Positions 35,098 through 43,088 of a stretch of DNA of 64,000 nucleotides are shown here, piece after piece. The notes under the pieces were generated by a model. It did not search any database, was not told the origin of the DNA, and saw only the letters and a program-made list of their open reading frames with translations. Location: positions 3,151,001 to 3,215,000 of the forward strand of contig NZ_CP163439.1 of assembly GCF_041052385.1 (NCBI RefSeq), read 5' to 3'. This DNA is from Streptomyces sp. R28 (GTDB lineage: Bacteria; Actinomycetota; Actinomycetes; Streptomycetales; Streptomycetaceae). Positions within the stretch are counted from its first letter, which is position 1; each line of letters starts with the position of its first letter. A program made the position numbers and the translations under genes.

Positions 35098-36309
35098 CGT
35101 GTCGTTGAAGAGCCGTACGCTCGCGTTGCCGTCGGCGTAGTACGCCACCGCCGAGAGGGAGGCCGCCGAGAGTTCCATGCGGAACAGGGACTCGGGCGGC
35201 GCGCCCAGGGCGAGGCGTACGAACGTCTTGATCGGGGTGACGTGCGTGACGAGGAGGACAGTGCGGCCCGTGTACGCGGCGATCAGCTTGTCGCGGGTGG
35301 CGGCGATGCGGGTGGCGGTCGCCGCGAAGCTCTCGCCGTCGCCGGTGGGGCGGGCTTCCGGGTCGGCCAGCCAGGCGGTGAGGTCGTCCGGGTGGCGCTC
35401 GCGGACCTCGCCGAAGGTGAGCCCCTCCCAGGCGCCGAAGTCGGTCTCGCGCAGGCCGTCGTCGACGGTCACGTCGAGACCGAGGCGGGCGGCGACGATG
35501 CCGGCGGTCTCCCGGGTACGGGCGAGCGGCGACGCCACGATGGCCTGGATGGTGCCGCGCCGGGCGAGAGCGGCGCCTACGCGCTCGGCCTGCTCCCGGC
35601 CGACGTCGGAGAGGGACGGGTCCGTACCGCCACTGCCGGAGAACCGCTTCTGGGGGGTGAGAGGGGTCTCGCCGTGCCGGAGGAGCACGAAGGTGGCGGG
35701 CGCCCCCATGTCGGCGGGAGCCCAGCCGGAGGAGGCCGTGGCCACGGTGCGCGCGGCCCTGACATCGGCCTCCGCCGCGGTCACCTCGGTCATCGCGGCC
35801 CCATCGGCCCCACCAGCCCTCGCGGTCCTCGCAGCCCTCGCAGCCTTCGCGTCAGCCGCCTCCAGCTCCGCCACCGAAGCCGCCGCCGACCACTGCTCGC
35901 CCCGCTTCCCCGCGTCCATCGCCTCGTTGGCCAGCCGGTCCGCGTGCTTGTTCTGCTCCCGGGGGATCCACTCGTACGTCACCTGCGTCGCCGGCAGGAC
36001 CCGTGCCGCCTCGAACGCCAGCGGCTTCATGTCGGGGTGCTTGATCTTCCAGCGGCCCGACATCTGCTCGATGACCAGCTTGGAGTCCATACGGACGTGG
36101 ACCTTGGCCGTCGGGTCCAGCTCGTGCGCGGCGCGCAGGCCGGCGACCAGGCCCCGGTACTCGGCGACGTTGTTCGTGGCGACGCCGATGTACTCGGCGG
36201 CCTCGGCCAGCGTCTGGCCCGTGGTCGCGTCGACGACCACGGCACCGTAGCCCGCGGGCCCCGGGTTGCCCCGTGAACCGCCGTCGGCCTCGACGATGAA
36301 CTCCCGCAC
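35080..36309 (-). CDS. Bifunctional RNase H / histidine acid phosphatase
   Basis: 409 aa with two domains. Residues 1-135 are RNase HI: E-A-D-G-G-S-R-G-N-P-G, then N-V-A-E-Y-R-G, R-M-D-S-K-L-V, and H-A-D-R-L-A-N supply the acidic metal ligands. An Ala-rich linker (about 136-205) leads to a histidine phosphatase domain beginning L-L-R-H-G-E-T-P-L-T. The family (as in the S. coelicolor region containing SCO2299) removes RNA from hybrids and may also act on cobalamin precursors. It lies downstream of the zinc-ribbon and Nif3-like genes on the same strand, as in other Streptomyces. Confidence 0.94.
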   Translation of the reverse strand: MREFIVEADGGSRGNPGPAGYGAVVVDATTGQTLAEAAEYIGVATNNVAEYRGLVAGLRAAHELDPTAKVHVRMDSKLVIEQMSGRWKIKHPDMKPLAFEAARVLPATQVTYEWIPREQNKHADRLANEAMDAGKRGEQWSAAASVAELEAADAKAARAARTARAGGADGAAMTEVTAAEADVRAARTVATASSGWAPADMGAPATFVLLRHGETPLTPQKRFSGSGGTDPSLSDVGREQAERVGAALARRGTIQAIVASPLARTRETAGIVAARLGLDVTVDDGLRETDFGAWEGLTFGEVRERHPDDLTAWLADPEARPTGDGESFAATATRIAATRDKLIAAYTGRTVLLVTHVTPIKTFVRLALGAPPESLFRMELSAASLSAVAYYADGNASVRLFNDTSHLRA

Positions 36310-36397
36310 GACCAGAACCCCTTAGCCCTTCAGTCCCTCAGACCCTCAGTCCCTCAGACCGTCAGTCCCTCAACCCAAGCCCTCGGTACCAGGCGCC

Positions 36398-37141
36398 TTA
36401 CAGACCCGACTCGGCCGTACGCACCAGGATCCGGCGGCAGTTCTCGCACCGCACCACCGTGTCCCGAGCCGCCGCGCGGATCTCGCTCAGCTCGGTGATG
36501 GCGAGCTCCTGGCGGCAGCCCTGGCAGGTGCGCTGGTACAGCTTGGCCGCGCCGATGCCGCCCTGCTGCCCGCGCAGCTTGTCGTAGAGCTTGAGGAGGT
36601 CGGCCGGCACGGCGGCCGCGATGACCTCGCGCTCCTTCGTCACCGCCGCCACCTCGCCGTCGATCTCCTCGAACGCGGCGTCCCGGCGGGCGGTCGCGTC
36701 GTCGACCTTCCCCTGGACGGCACCGACCCGCTCGGTCAGCTCGGCGACCCGCTCCTGCGCGGACTCGCGGCGCTCCATGACCTCCAGGACGATGTCCTCC
36801 AGGTCGCCCTGCCGCTTGGCGAGGGAGACGATCTCGTGCTGGAGGTTCTCCAGGTCCTTGGGGGAGCTGATGGCGCCGGAGTCCAGGCGCTGCTGGTCGC
36901 GGGCGGCGCGCTGGCGCACCTGGTCCACGTCCTGCTCGGCCTTGGTCTGCTCGCGGGCGCAGTCGCTCTCCTCGGTCTGCGCGGCCACGAGCAGGTCGCG
37001 CAGCTGCGTGTGGTCCTTGGTCAGCGTCTCGATCTCGGCGTGCTCCGGCAGCGACTTCCGCTTGTGCGCGAGCTGCTGGAGGCGGACGTCGAGGGCCTGG
37101 ACGTCGAGGAGGCGGATCTGGTCGGCGGGCTCGGCGTTCAG
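36398..37141 (-). CDS. Zinc-ribbon coiled-coil protein with CTG start
   Basis: 247 aa. The chain begins L-N-A-E-P-A-D-Q-I-R-L-L-D-V-Q-A-L-D, the family N-terminus, and the only start codon that gives it is CTG at 37141, overlapping the Nif3 gene stop as CTGA. A long coiled coil (about 20-185) precedes a C4 zinc ribbon (C-Q-G-C and C-E-N-C, about 205-235). The family (C4-type zinc ribbon, DUF164-like) is thought to bind nucleic acid or act in protein quality control; its exact function is unknown. The coupling overlap argues that it is translated with Nif3. Confidence 0.87.
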   Translation of the reverse strand: MNAEPADQIRLLDVQALDVRLQQLAHKRKSLPEHAEIETLTKDHTQLRDLLVAAQTEESDCAREQTKAEQDVDQVRQRAARDQQRLDSGAISSPKDLENLQHEIVSLAKRQGDLEDIVLEVMERRESAQERVAELTERVGAVQGKVDDATARRDAAFEEIDGEVAAVTKEREVIAAAVPADLLKLYDKLRGQQGGIGAAKLYQRTCQGCRQELAITELSEIRAAARDTVVRCENCRRILVRTAESGL

Positions 37142-37992
37142 TTGGGGGCTCCAGATGTGTCCGTGATGGTGGACGCCGCGTGGGCGGTCCAGGGGTCGGT
37201 GACCGTCTTCGAGACGTGGACGCGCAGGTCCCATCCGTTGCGGTCGGAGATCTCGTCGAGCTGGGCGGCGGCCAGCTCGCACCAGGGCCACTCGGTGGCC
37301 CAGTGCGCCGCGTCGAGCAGCGCGAGAGGACTGTGGGCCACGGCCTCGGACGCCGGGTGGTGGCGGAGGTCCGCGGTGAGGAAGGCGTCCACGCCGGCGG
37401 CGCGTACCTGGTCGAAGAGGCTGTCGCCGGAGCCGCCGCTGACGGCGATCGTGCGGATCGCGGCCTCCGGGTCGCCGGCCACGCGGATGCCCTGCGCGGT
37501 GGCGGGCAGCCGCTCGGCGGCGCGGGCGGCCAGTTCGCGGACGGTGAGGGGGTGATCGAGCTCGCAGACACGGCCGAGGCCCCGGCGGCCCTCCGGATCG
37601 GTCGCGTCGGGCACCAGCGGTCGTACGACACGCAGGTCCAGCGCACCGGCCAGCGCGTCGCTGACTCCCGGGTCCGCGGTGTCCGCGTTGGTGTGCGCGA
37701 CGTGCAGCGCGATGTCGTTCTTGATCAGCGTGTGGACGACCCGCCCCTTGAAGGTGGAGGCCGCGACCGTCGTCGTACCGCGAAGGTAGAGCGGGTGGTG
37801 GGTGACCAGCAGGTCGGCGCCCAGCTTCACCGCCTCGTCCACGATCTCCTGGACCGGGTCGACGGCGAACAGGACCCGGGAGACCTCCTGGTTGGGGTCG
37901 CCCACGACGGTGCCGACCGCGTCCCAGGACTCGGCCCGCTCGGAGGGCCACAGGTTCTCCAGCGCGGCGATGACTTCAGACAGACGGGGCAC
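37138..37992 (-). CDS. Nif3-like dinuclear metal centre hexameric protein
   Basis: 284 aa. The conserved metal-binding motif T-H-H-P-L-Y-L (residues about 64-70) and A-H-T-N-A-D (about 99-104) match the NIF3/YbgI family, whose members bind two metals in a toroidal hexamer. The second half has the G-G-S-G-D-S motif and T-A-D-L-R-H-H. Family members have been annotated as GTP cyclohydrolase-like, but the reaction is unsettled. It is the first gene of a coupled trio with the zinc-ribbon and RNase H/phosphatase genes. Confidence 0.92.
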   Translation of the reverse strand: MPRLSEVIAALENLWPSERAESWDAVGTVVGDPNQEVSRVLFAVDPVQEIVDEAVKLGADLLVTHHPLYLRGTTTVAASTFKGRVVHTLIKNDIALHVAHTNADTADPGVSDALAGALDLRVVRPLVPDATDPEGRRGLGRVCELDHPLTVRELAARAAERLPATAQGIRVAGDPEAAIRTIAVSGGSGDSLFDQVRAAGVDAFLTADLRHHPASEAVAHSPLALLDAAHWATEWPWCELAAAQLDEISDRNGWDLRVHVSKTVTDPWTAHAASTITDTSGAPN

Positions 37993-38270
37993 GTAGGAAA
38001 GGCTACCTGGGCACCTCTGTGCGCCTAAACCGGCGCCGCTCTCGCGGAGGTGGTTGCTCGCCGTCGTGGTTCCTCAATTAGTGGTTGCGGTGATCTTCGC
38101 AAGAGTTACGCCGCCGTCACCGACTGCGCTTACCCGCCCCGCCCAGCACAGACACCCCCGTTTCCTCAGGCGAATCGTTCCTCGGCCATCCCTTTGTGTG
38201 AAAGGGGAACCCCGCCGATCCCACGCCCGTGCGTGCGAAAACTAGCTTCGTCACTGGAGGTGACCGGACC
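37993..38270. other. Divergent promoter region
   Basis: 278 bp between the Nif3-like gene (-) and a hypothetical gene (+). It should hold both promoters. No small gene with a ribosome site is visible. Confidence 0.4.
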
Positions 38271-39425
38271 ATGACGGCCTGTGCGATCGAGCCCGCGGCG
38301 GAGCATGAGGACGACGAAGTGCCTCAGGCGGTATGCACCATCACGGCGGACGGTTCCTACGCCGCCCGCCTCGCGCTGGACGGCGACTGCTGGTTCCCGG
38401 AGCGCTGGACCCTCGACGGTCCCGAGCCGTACGCCGTGCCGCTGCCCGCCCACCAGCCGGAGGAGCCCGGCACCGAGGTGCAGCCCATGGGCGACGGCCG
38501 GGTCCTCATCCGCCGCCCCACCGACGGACGGCACATCTTCTCGCTGCTGTATCCGACCGGACCCGGCACCGGCGAACTGCTGCTGGGCGCCGTCCAGTGC
38601 CCGGACGAGGGGACCCGGCTGCGGATGCTGCCCCCGGCGCCGGGCGGCGACAAGGCGTACGCCCTCGCGGTGGGCCGGCGTTCCAGCGCGGTGTGGCTGG
38701 TGGCGGGGGGTGCCTTCGGGCCCGAGCACCTCGCCGAGATCCCGGGGCGCTGCTCGGGCGGGGTGTGGCTGGACCGGGGCGGGCGGATACTGGCGCTCGA
38801 CCGGGAGTCCGGGGGCCGTACGAAGGCCGTCGTGGTCGATCTGGAGCGGGGCGGCGAGGTGTCGCCGCTGCTGCAGATCGCGGACGACAGCGACGACCGG
38901 TTGCTGCTCGCCGACCCGGACAGCGGACTGCTGCTGATCCGCTCGGACGCTCCCTCGCCGGGGCAGGAACGGTTGGGCTGGGGGGTACTGGGCAGCACGC
39001 TGCCGGTGCGCTTCCCGGAGTGTCTGCGGGTGCCCGACTGCGCGGTGACGCCGTTCGCGATCCAGCCGGGGCAGGTGCTGACGCCGGAGAGCTGCCAGGT
39101 GGCGCTGCGCATCGACGGGCCGGTCGGAAGTTGGGTGGGTGTGTGGCGGCCCGCCGAACGGCAGGTACGTCATCTTCCGGCACCCGAGGGGTGGTTGGCG
39201 GGGGCCGGGCTGTGGACGCGGGACGGGGTGCTGCAACTGCCGTATTCCACGCGGGAGGTACGGTGCGGGGTCGCCCGCGTGGGGGTGCCGTCACCGGAGG
39301 AAAGACCGGAAGCGGAACCGGAGTCGAGGTCGTCCGTGCCGGTGGAAAAGGAGCCTCCGAGTCCGGTCGCGCGCCGTCCCGTGCCGTTGCAGCAAGCGCC
39401 GTTGGGCGGTCTTGTAACGAAGTAG
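38271..39425 (+). CDS. Conserved protein, predicted beta-propeller-like
   Basis: 384 aa; the ATG at 38271 has GGAGGTGA upstream and gives M-T-A-C-A-I-E-P-A-A. The sequence is soluble and beta-rich, with recurring W/F-x-P-E and L-x-L-D-R segments spaced 40-60 residues apart, consistent with a propeller-like repeat fold. No signal peptide or catalytic motif is visible. The last 60 residues are Pro/Glu-rich and likely disordered. Members appear restricted to Streptomyces, by my recollection. Function unknown. Confidence 0.68.
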   Translation: MTACAIEPAAEHEDDEVPQAVCTITADGSYAARLALDGDCWFPERWTLDGPEPYAVPLPAHQPEEPGTEVQPMGDGRVLIRRPTDGRHIFSLLYPTGPGTGELLLGAVQCPDEGTRLRMLPPAPGGDKAYALAVGRRSSAVWLVAGGAFGPEHLAEIPGRCSGGVWLDRGGRILALDRESGGRTKAVVVDLERGGEVSPLLQIADDSDDRLLLADPDSGLLLIRSDAPSPGQERLGWGVLGSTLPVRFPECLRVPDCAVTPFAIQPGQVLTPESCQVALRIDGPVGSWVGVWRPAERQVRHLPAPEGWLAGAGLWTRDGVLQLPYSTREVRCGVARVGVPSPEERPEAEPESRSSVPVEKEPPSPVARRPVPLQQAPLGGLVTK

Positions 39426-39520
39426 TGGCGGTTGGCGTGGCCGTCTGGATTCGGCCCGTGGTCGTCTGGTTAAACTCGCCCGGCTGTAAGAAAGATCATG
39501 TTGACGGGGTGAGTTTTCCG

Positions 39521-39682
39521 ATGAGCAACGCCAGCACGACCCAGCCGGGGCCGGCCGACGTTCACGACGTTCAGAAGGCATCCGGCCACGGCAGGCACCG
39601 GGGCCCTGTCTCGGCCCACGACAGCGAGACGGCTCCCCGCGGCCGTCACCGCAAGGTCGAGGAGACCGAGACGGCGGCCTGA
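39521..39682 (+). CDS. Small basic-acidic Streptomyces protein (53 aa)
   Basis: 53 aa, M-S-N-A-S-T-T-Q-P-G to E-E-T-E-T-A-A. The ATG at 39521 follows GGGGTGAG at a good distance and the gene ends 13 bp before a strong terminator. The composition is rich in His, Arg, Asp and Glu and lacks hydrophobic segments, so it is likely unfolded on its own. It is a short gene of the type conserved next to its upstream neighbour in Streptomyces; no function is known. Confidence 0.6.
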   Translation: MSNASTTQPGPADVHDVQKASGHGRHRGPVSAHDSETAPRGRHRKVEETETAA

Positions 39683-39695
39683 CGCCGCGCGCCGC

Positions 39696-39730
39696 ACGGC
39701 CCCGCCCTTCACCACGAGGGGCGGGGCCGT
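39696..39730. terminator. Bidirectional terminator
   Basis: The perfect 12-bp arms (5' arm ACGGCCCCGCCC, 39696-39707; 3' arm 39719-39730) enclose an 11-base loop and are followed on the + strand by a T-rich TGCCTTTTCT. It serves the + strand small gene and probably also the convergent SDR gene. Confidence 0.85.
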
Positions 39731-39744
39731 TGCCTTTTCTACTT

Positions 39745-40683
39745 CTACGTCCTTTTCAGGCCCAGCACTTCCACCGCCCCGAAGGTCTCGCCTTGCGGCC
39801 GGTCGGCGTAGTGCGGACCGAGTACGGCGTCCAGCTCGTCGTACGTGAACGTCTCCTGCTTGCTGTCGAACTTCGCGGCGACCCGCGGCCGTTCGACGAT
39901 CGCCACCATGCCGCCGTGTACGACGAGCAGCTGGCCGTTGATCCGGGCGGCCGCCGGCGCGGCCAAGTAGCCGACGAGCGGGGCGACGTGCTCGGGGGCG
40001 AGCGGGTCCAGGCCGTTGTCCGGCCGGCCGAGGCCCGCGAAGACGTCCTCGGTCATCCGGGTACGGGCGCGCGGGCAGATGGCGTTCGCCGTCACGCCGT
40101 ACTTGGCGAGCGCGAGGGCGGTGGAGGTGGTGAGTCCGACGATTCCGCCCTTGGCCGCCGCGTAGTTGGGCTGTCCGGCGGAGCCTGCGAGGAACGCCTC
40201 CGAGGAGGTGTTCACGACCCGCCCGTACACCGGCCCGCCCGCCGCCTTGGAGCGCTCGCGCCAGTGTGCGGCGGCGAAGCGGATGGTGTTGAAGTGGCCC
40301 TTGAGGTGGACCCGGATCACCGAGTCCCACTCCTCCTCGGCCATGGAGAAGACCATGCGGTCGCGCAGGATGCCCGCGTTGTTGACCAGGATGTCCAGCT
40401 TGCCGAACTCGGCGATCGCCAACTCGACCAGCGCTCCAGCCTGTTGGAAGTCGGCGACGTCCCCGGTGTGTGCGAGTGCCTTGCCGCCCGTCGCACGGAT
40501 CTCGGCGGCGACCTCCTCGGCGGGCCCGGTGGAGGCCGCGCCCGAGCCGTCCCGGCCGGGCTGTCCGTAGTCGTTGACGACGACGGCGGCGCCGAGCCGG
40601 GCGAGTTCCAGCGCCTCGGCCCGGCCGAGGCCGCGCCCGGCGCCGGTGACGATCGCGGACAGTCCCTCAAGTGGCAGTGACAT
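39745..40683 (-). CDS. SDR-family 3-hydroxyacyl-CoA dehydrogenase, Hsd4A-like
   Basis: 312 aa. The Rossmann motif T-G-A-G-R-G-L-G (residues about 13-20), N-N-A-G (about 101-104), and the catalytic triad Ser-Tyr-Lys (S-S-E-A then P-N-Y-A-A-A-K) are present. The long form with an extra C-terminal region resembles the dehydrogenase part of multifunctional enzyme 2 and mycobacterial Hsd4A/ChsB1, which oxidise (3R)-hydroxyacyl-CoA of steroid side chains. It is last in the MaoC-ADH-SDR operon, 15 bp after the ADH gene, and is likely controlled by the KstR-like operator at 42,849. Confidence 0.9.
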   Translation of the reverse strand: MSLPLEGLSAIVTGAGRGLGRAEALELARLGAAVVVNDYGQPGRDGSGAASTGPAEEVAAEIRATGGKALAHTGDVADFQQAGALVELAIAEFGKLDILVNNAGILRDRMVFSMAEEEWDSVIRVHLKGHFNTIRFAAAHWRERSKAAGGPVYGRVVNTSSEAFLAGSAGQPNYAAAKGGIVGLTTSTALALAKYGVTANAICPRARTRMTEDVFAGLGRPDNGLDPLAPEHVAPLVGYLAAPAAARINGQLLVVHGGMVAIVERPRVAAKFDSKQETFTYDELDAVLGPHYADRPQGETFGAVEVLGLKRT

Positions 40684-40698
40684 ACGACCCCTTCGACG

Positions 40699-41775
40699 TC
40701 AGATCTCGATGCACGTACGCAGCGCCGCGCCTGTCCGCATCTGGTCCAGGGCCTCGTTGATGTCGGCGAGCGGCACGCGGTGGGTGATCAGGCCGGCGAG
40801 GTCGATCCGGCCCGAGCGCCAGAGCGCGATCGTCCGCTCGTAGGAGCGCAGGACGTCCCCTCCGCCGTACATGGACGGCAGGATCCGCTTCTCGTCGAAG
40901 AACAGCTCGAACATGTTGAGCTGCAGGAAGTCGTCCATGGCGCCCGCGCCGACGACGACGAGCGTGCCGCCGCGCCGGGTGTTCTCGTAGGCCGTGCGGG
41001 CGGTGGCCGACTTGCCGACGACCTCGAAGACGTAGTCGAAGCCCTCGCCGCCGGTGACCTGTTGCTTGGCGTCGGCCAGCTCGTCCGGGGAGACCGCCTT
41101 CGTGGCGCCGAACTTCAGCGCGGAGTCACGGCGCGAGGCGACCGGGTCGACGGCGACGATCTCGGCGGCCCCCTTGAGCCGGGCGCCCTGGATCGCGGAG
41201 ATGCCGACGCCTCCGCAGCCGATGACGGCGACCGACGAACCGGCCTCCACGTCGGCGGTGTTGAGGGCGGCGCCGAGTCCCGTGGTCACCCCGCAGCCGA
41301 TGAGGGCGGCGATGTCGAAGGGCACGTCGTCGGGGATCGGCACCGCGCATCCGGCGTCGACGACGACCTCCTCGGCGAAGGTGCCGGTGCCGGCGAAGCC
41401 GAAGACGTCCCCGGCGGGGCGCCTGAAGTTGGGGGTGCCGGCGTTCATGAACCCGGCCAGGCACAGCTCGGTCTGGCCGCGCTTGCAGGCGGGGCAGGCT
41501 CCGCAGGCGGGGAGCCAGCAGACGACGACCCGGTCGCCGGGCTTCAGGGTGCGCACGCCTTCCCCGACTTCGACGATCTCGCCCGCGCCCTCGTGACCGG
41601 GCACGAACGGCCCCGGCTGCGGAAGCACGCCCGACATCGCGGACAGGTCCGAGTGGCACAGCCCGGTCGCCCGCACCCGGACCCTCACCTTTCCGGGCCC
41701 GAAGCCCACCGCCTCGACGTCGTCGAGGACCTCGAGCTTGTCCTGACCGATCTCGTGCAGTACGGCTGCTCGCAT
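40699..41775 (-). CDS. Zinc-dependent alcohol dehydrogenase (MDR family)
   Basis: 358 aa. It has the catalytic zinc motif C-H-S-D and G-H-E-G-A-G (residues about 37-70), four structural zinc cysteines in C-G-A-C-P-A-C-K-R-G-Q-T-E-L-C, and the NAD-binding G-C-G-G-V-G. The family oxidises alcohols or aldehydes; the natural substrate here is unknown. It sits between the MaoC and SDR genes, suggesting oxidation of an acyl or steroid intermediate. A tandem repeat region (41,807-41,884) separates it from the MaoC gene. Confidence 0.9.
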   Translation of the reverse strand: MRAAVLHEIGQDKLEVLDDVEAVGFGPGKVRVRVRATGLCHSDLSAMSGVLPQPGPFVPGHEGAGEIVEVGEGVRTLKPGDRVVVCWLPACGACPACKRGQTELCLAGFMNAGTPNFRRPAGDVFGFAGTGTFAEEVVVDAGCAVPIPDDVPFDIAALIGCGVTTGLGAALNTADVEAGSSVAVIGCGGVGISAIQGARLKGAAEIVAVDPVASRRDSALKFGATKAVSPDELADAKQQVTGGEGFDYVFEVVGKSATARTAYENTRRGGTLVVVGAGAMDDFLQLNMFELFFDEKRILPSMYGGGDVLRSYERTIALWRSGRIDLAGLITHRVPLADINEALDQMRTGAALRTCIEI

Positions 41776-41806
41776 GGTGCGGCTCCCCTCGTACGGCGTT
41801 CTGGAC

Positions 41807-41884
41807 TCAGGCGTGTGCGGCGTCAGGCGTGTGCGGCGTCAGGCGTGTGCGGCGTCAGGCGTGTGCGGCGTCAGGCGTGTGCGG
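41807..41884. repeat. Five-copy 16-bp tandem repeat
   Basis: The unit CGTCAGGCGTGTGCGG occurs five times in a row, nearly without change. The core TCAGGCGTGT is identical to the end of the MaoC gene just upstream (the stop and last codons, 41,903-41,912, read TCAGGCGTGT), so the array probably grew from duplication of that sequence. It lies in the MaoC-ADH intergenic region. No palindrome or spacer is present, so it is not CRISPR. Confidence 0.9.
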
Positions 41885-41902
41885 TGTCACGCGTAGTCGC
41901 CA

Positions 41903-42760
41903 TCAGGCGTGTTCAACGATGGTGTCGGCAAGGACGGGCGCGTCGTCCCGCTCGACCGCGCTCACGGCCACACGGACGGCGCCCTCCTGCCGCCACATGC
42001 GGATGCGCAGGGTCTCCCCCGGATACACGACCCCGGCGAACCGGGTGACGTACGACCGCACCCGGGTCACGTCCCCGCCGAGCAGTGTGTCCACGACCGC
42101 CTTGAGCGTGATGCCGTAGGTGCACAGCCCATGCAGGATGGGCCGCTCGAACCCGGCGACCTTGGCGAACTCGGGGTCGGCGTGCAGGGGGTTCCAGTCG
42201 CCGGAGAGGCGGTACAGCAGGGCCTGGTCCTCGCGGACGGACCGCTCGACGACCCGGTCGGGCTCACCGGCGGGCGGTTCGAGCCGCCCGGAGGGCCCCC
42301 GGTCTCCTCCCCAGCCCCCTTCGCCCCGTACGAAGATCTGGGCGTCGTTGGTCCACAACGGGCCGTCGGCGTCGGCGACTTCGGTGCGCATGACGAGGAC
42401 GGCGGCCTTGCCCTTGTCGTAGACGGCGGCGATCCGGCCGGTGGCGGTCGCGGTGCCCTGCACCGGGATGGGGCGGTGGAGGGTCAGCGACTGGCCGCCG
42501 TGCAGGACCTTGGCGAGGTCGACCTCGACACCGGGCATGGACAGGCCGCTGATCACTCCGGGCGAGCCGGAGCCGGCGACGGTGGCGAAGCTCGGCAGGA
42601 CGTGCAGGCGGGACTCGAGGGTGTAGCGCAGCTCATCGGGGTCGGTCGCCGGGATGCCCGCTCCGACACCGAGGTGGTAGAGCTGCACGTCCTTGGAGGT
42701 CCAGGCGATCTCGCCCGTCCGGGGCTCTGCTGCGACGGCCTTGGCCGCGTCGATGGGCAT
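41903..42760 (-). CDS. MaoC-family enoyl-CoA hydratase, double hot-dog, Hsd4B-like
   Basis: 285 aa with two hot-dog halves. The second half has the hydratase-2 motif: L-S-G-D-W-N-P-L-H-A-D-P-E-F-A (catalytic Asp and His) and I-L-H-G-L-C-T-Y-G. The N-terminus W-T-S-K-D-V-Q-L-Y-H-L-G-V-G-A matches MFE-2-like/Hsd4B proteins, which hydrate trans-2-enoyl-CoA to (3R)-hydroxyacyl-CoA. It is first in the MaoC-ADH-SDR operon. An operator matching the KstR pattern lies 88 bp upstream of the start. Confidence 0.92.
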   Translation of the reverse strand: MPIDAAKAVAAEPRTGEIAWTSKDVQLYHLGVGAGIPATDPDELRYTLESRLHVLPSFATVAGSGSPGVISGLSMPGVEVDLAKVLHGGQSLTLHRPIPVQGTATATGRIAAVYDKGKAAVLVMRTEVADADGPLWTNDAQIFVRGEGGWGGDRGPSGRLEPPAGEPDRVVERSVREDQALLYRLSGDWNPLHADPEFAKVAGFERPILHGLCTYGITLKAVVDTLLGGDVTRVRSYVTRFAGVVYPGETLRIRMWRQEGAVRVAVSAVERDDAPVLADTIVEHA

Positions 42761-42847
42761 GGGGCTCCTGAAGGCTCGCTCTTGGGATCGGAGACCTCGG
42801 TACGGCCGTCCGCACCGTCGGCCGCACCGAGGTCGTCACGGGCCGTT

Positions 42848-42863
42848 CTAGAACGCGTTCCAG
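42848..42863. promoter_or_regulatory. KstR-type operator upstream of the MaoC-ADH-SDR operon
   Basis: CTAGAACGCGTTCCAG contains TAGAACGCGTTCCA at 42849-42862, a perfect match to the published KstR pattern TnnAACnnGTTnnA. It sits 88 bp upstream of the MaoC start, within reach of the promoter. A KstR-family gene is present at 61,337 in this window with the same pattern upstream of itself. Confidence 0.7.
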
Positions 42864-43088
42864 TCCGGCGCCCCCTGTATAGCCGAGCGCCCCGCACTTG
42901 TGAAGGCTCCTGACGTCCCATCAGATCCGCGTTCACCGGATCGCACGCCGTGACATTTGTCCCGCCGGATCGCGGACAAGCGCACCTGCCGTACGGCGGC
43001 TTCGGTCCGTAGCGTCTCCTGTGTCCGAGTCATCGCCCTCGCCGGCCGCCCCGGCACGGGCACGAAACCGACGAACGGGGGACGGAAC
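42864..43088. other. Divergent spacer between MaoC operon and histidine kinase
   Basis: The 42,761-43,088 interval (about 330 bp) holds the operator above and the promoters of the divergent genes. Beyond the operator I see no further palindrome or small gene. Confidence 0.4.

Noticed and set aside
41807..41884. Possible CRISPR array
   Set aside because: Direct head-to-tail repeats with no spacers; a simple tandem expansion.
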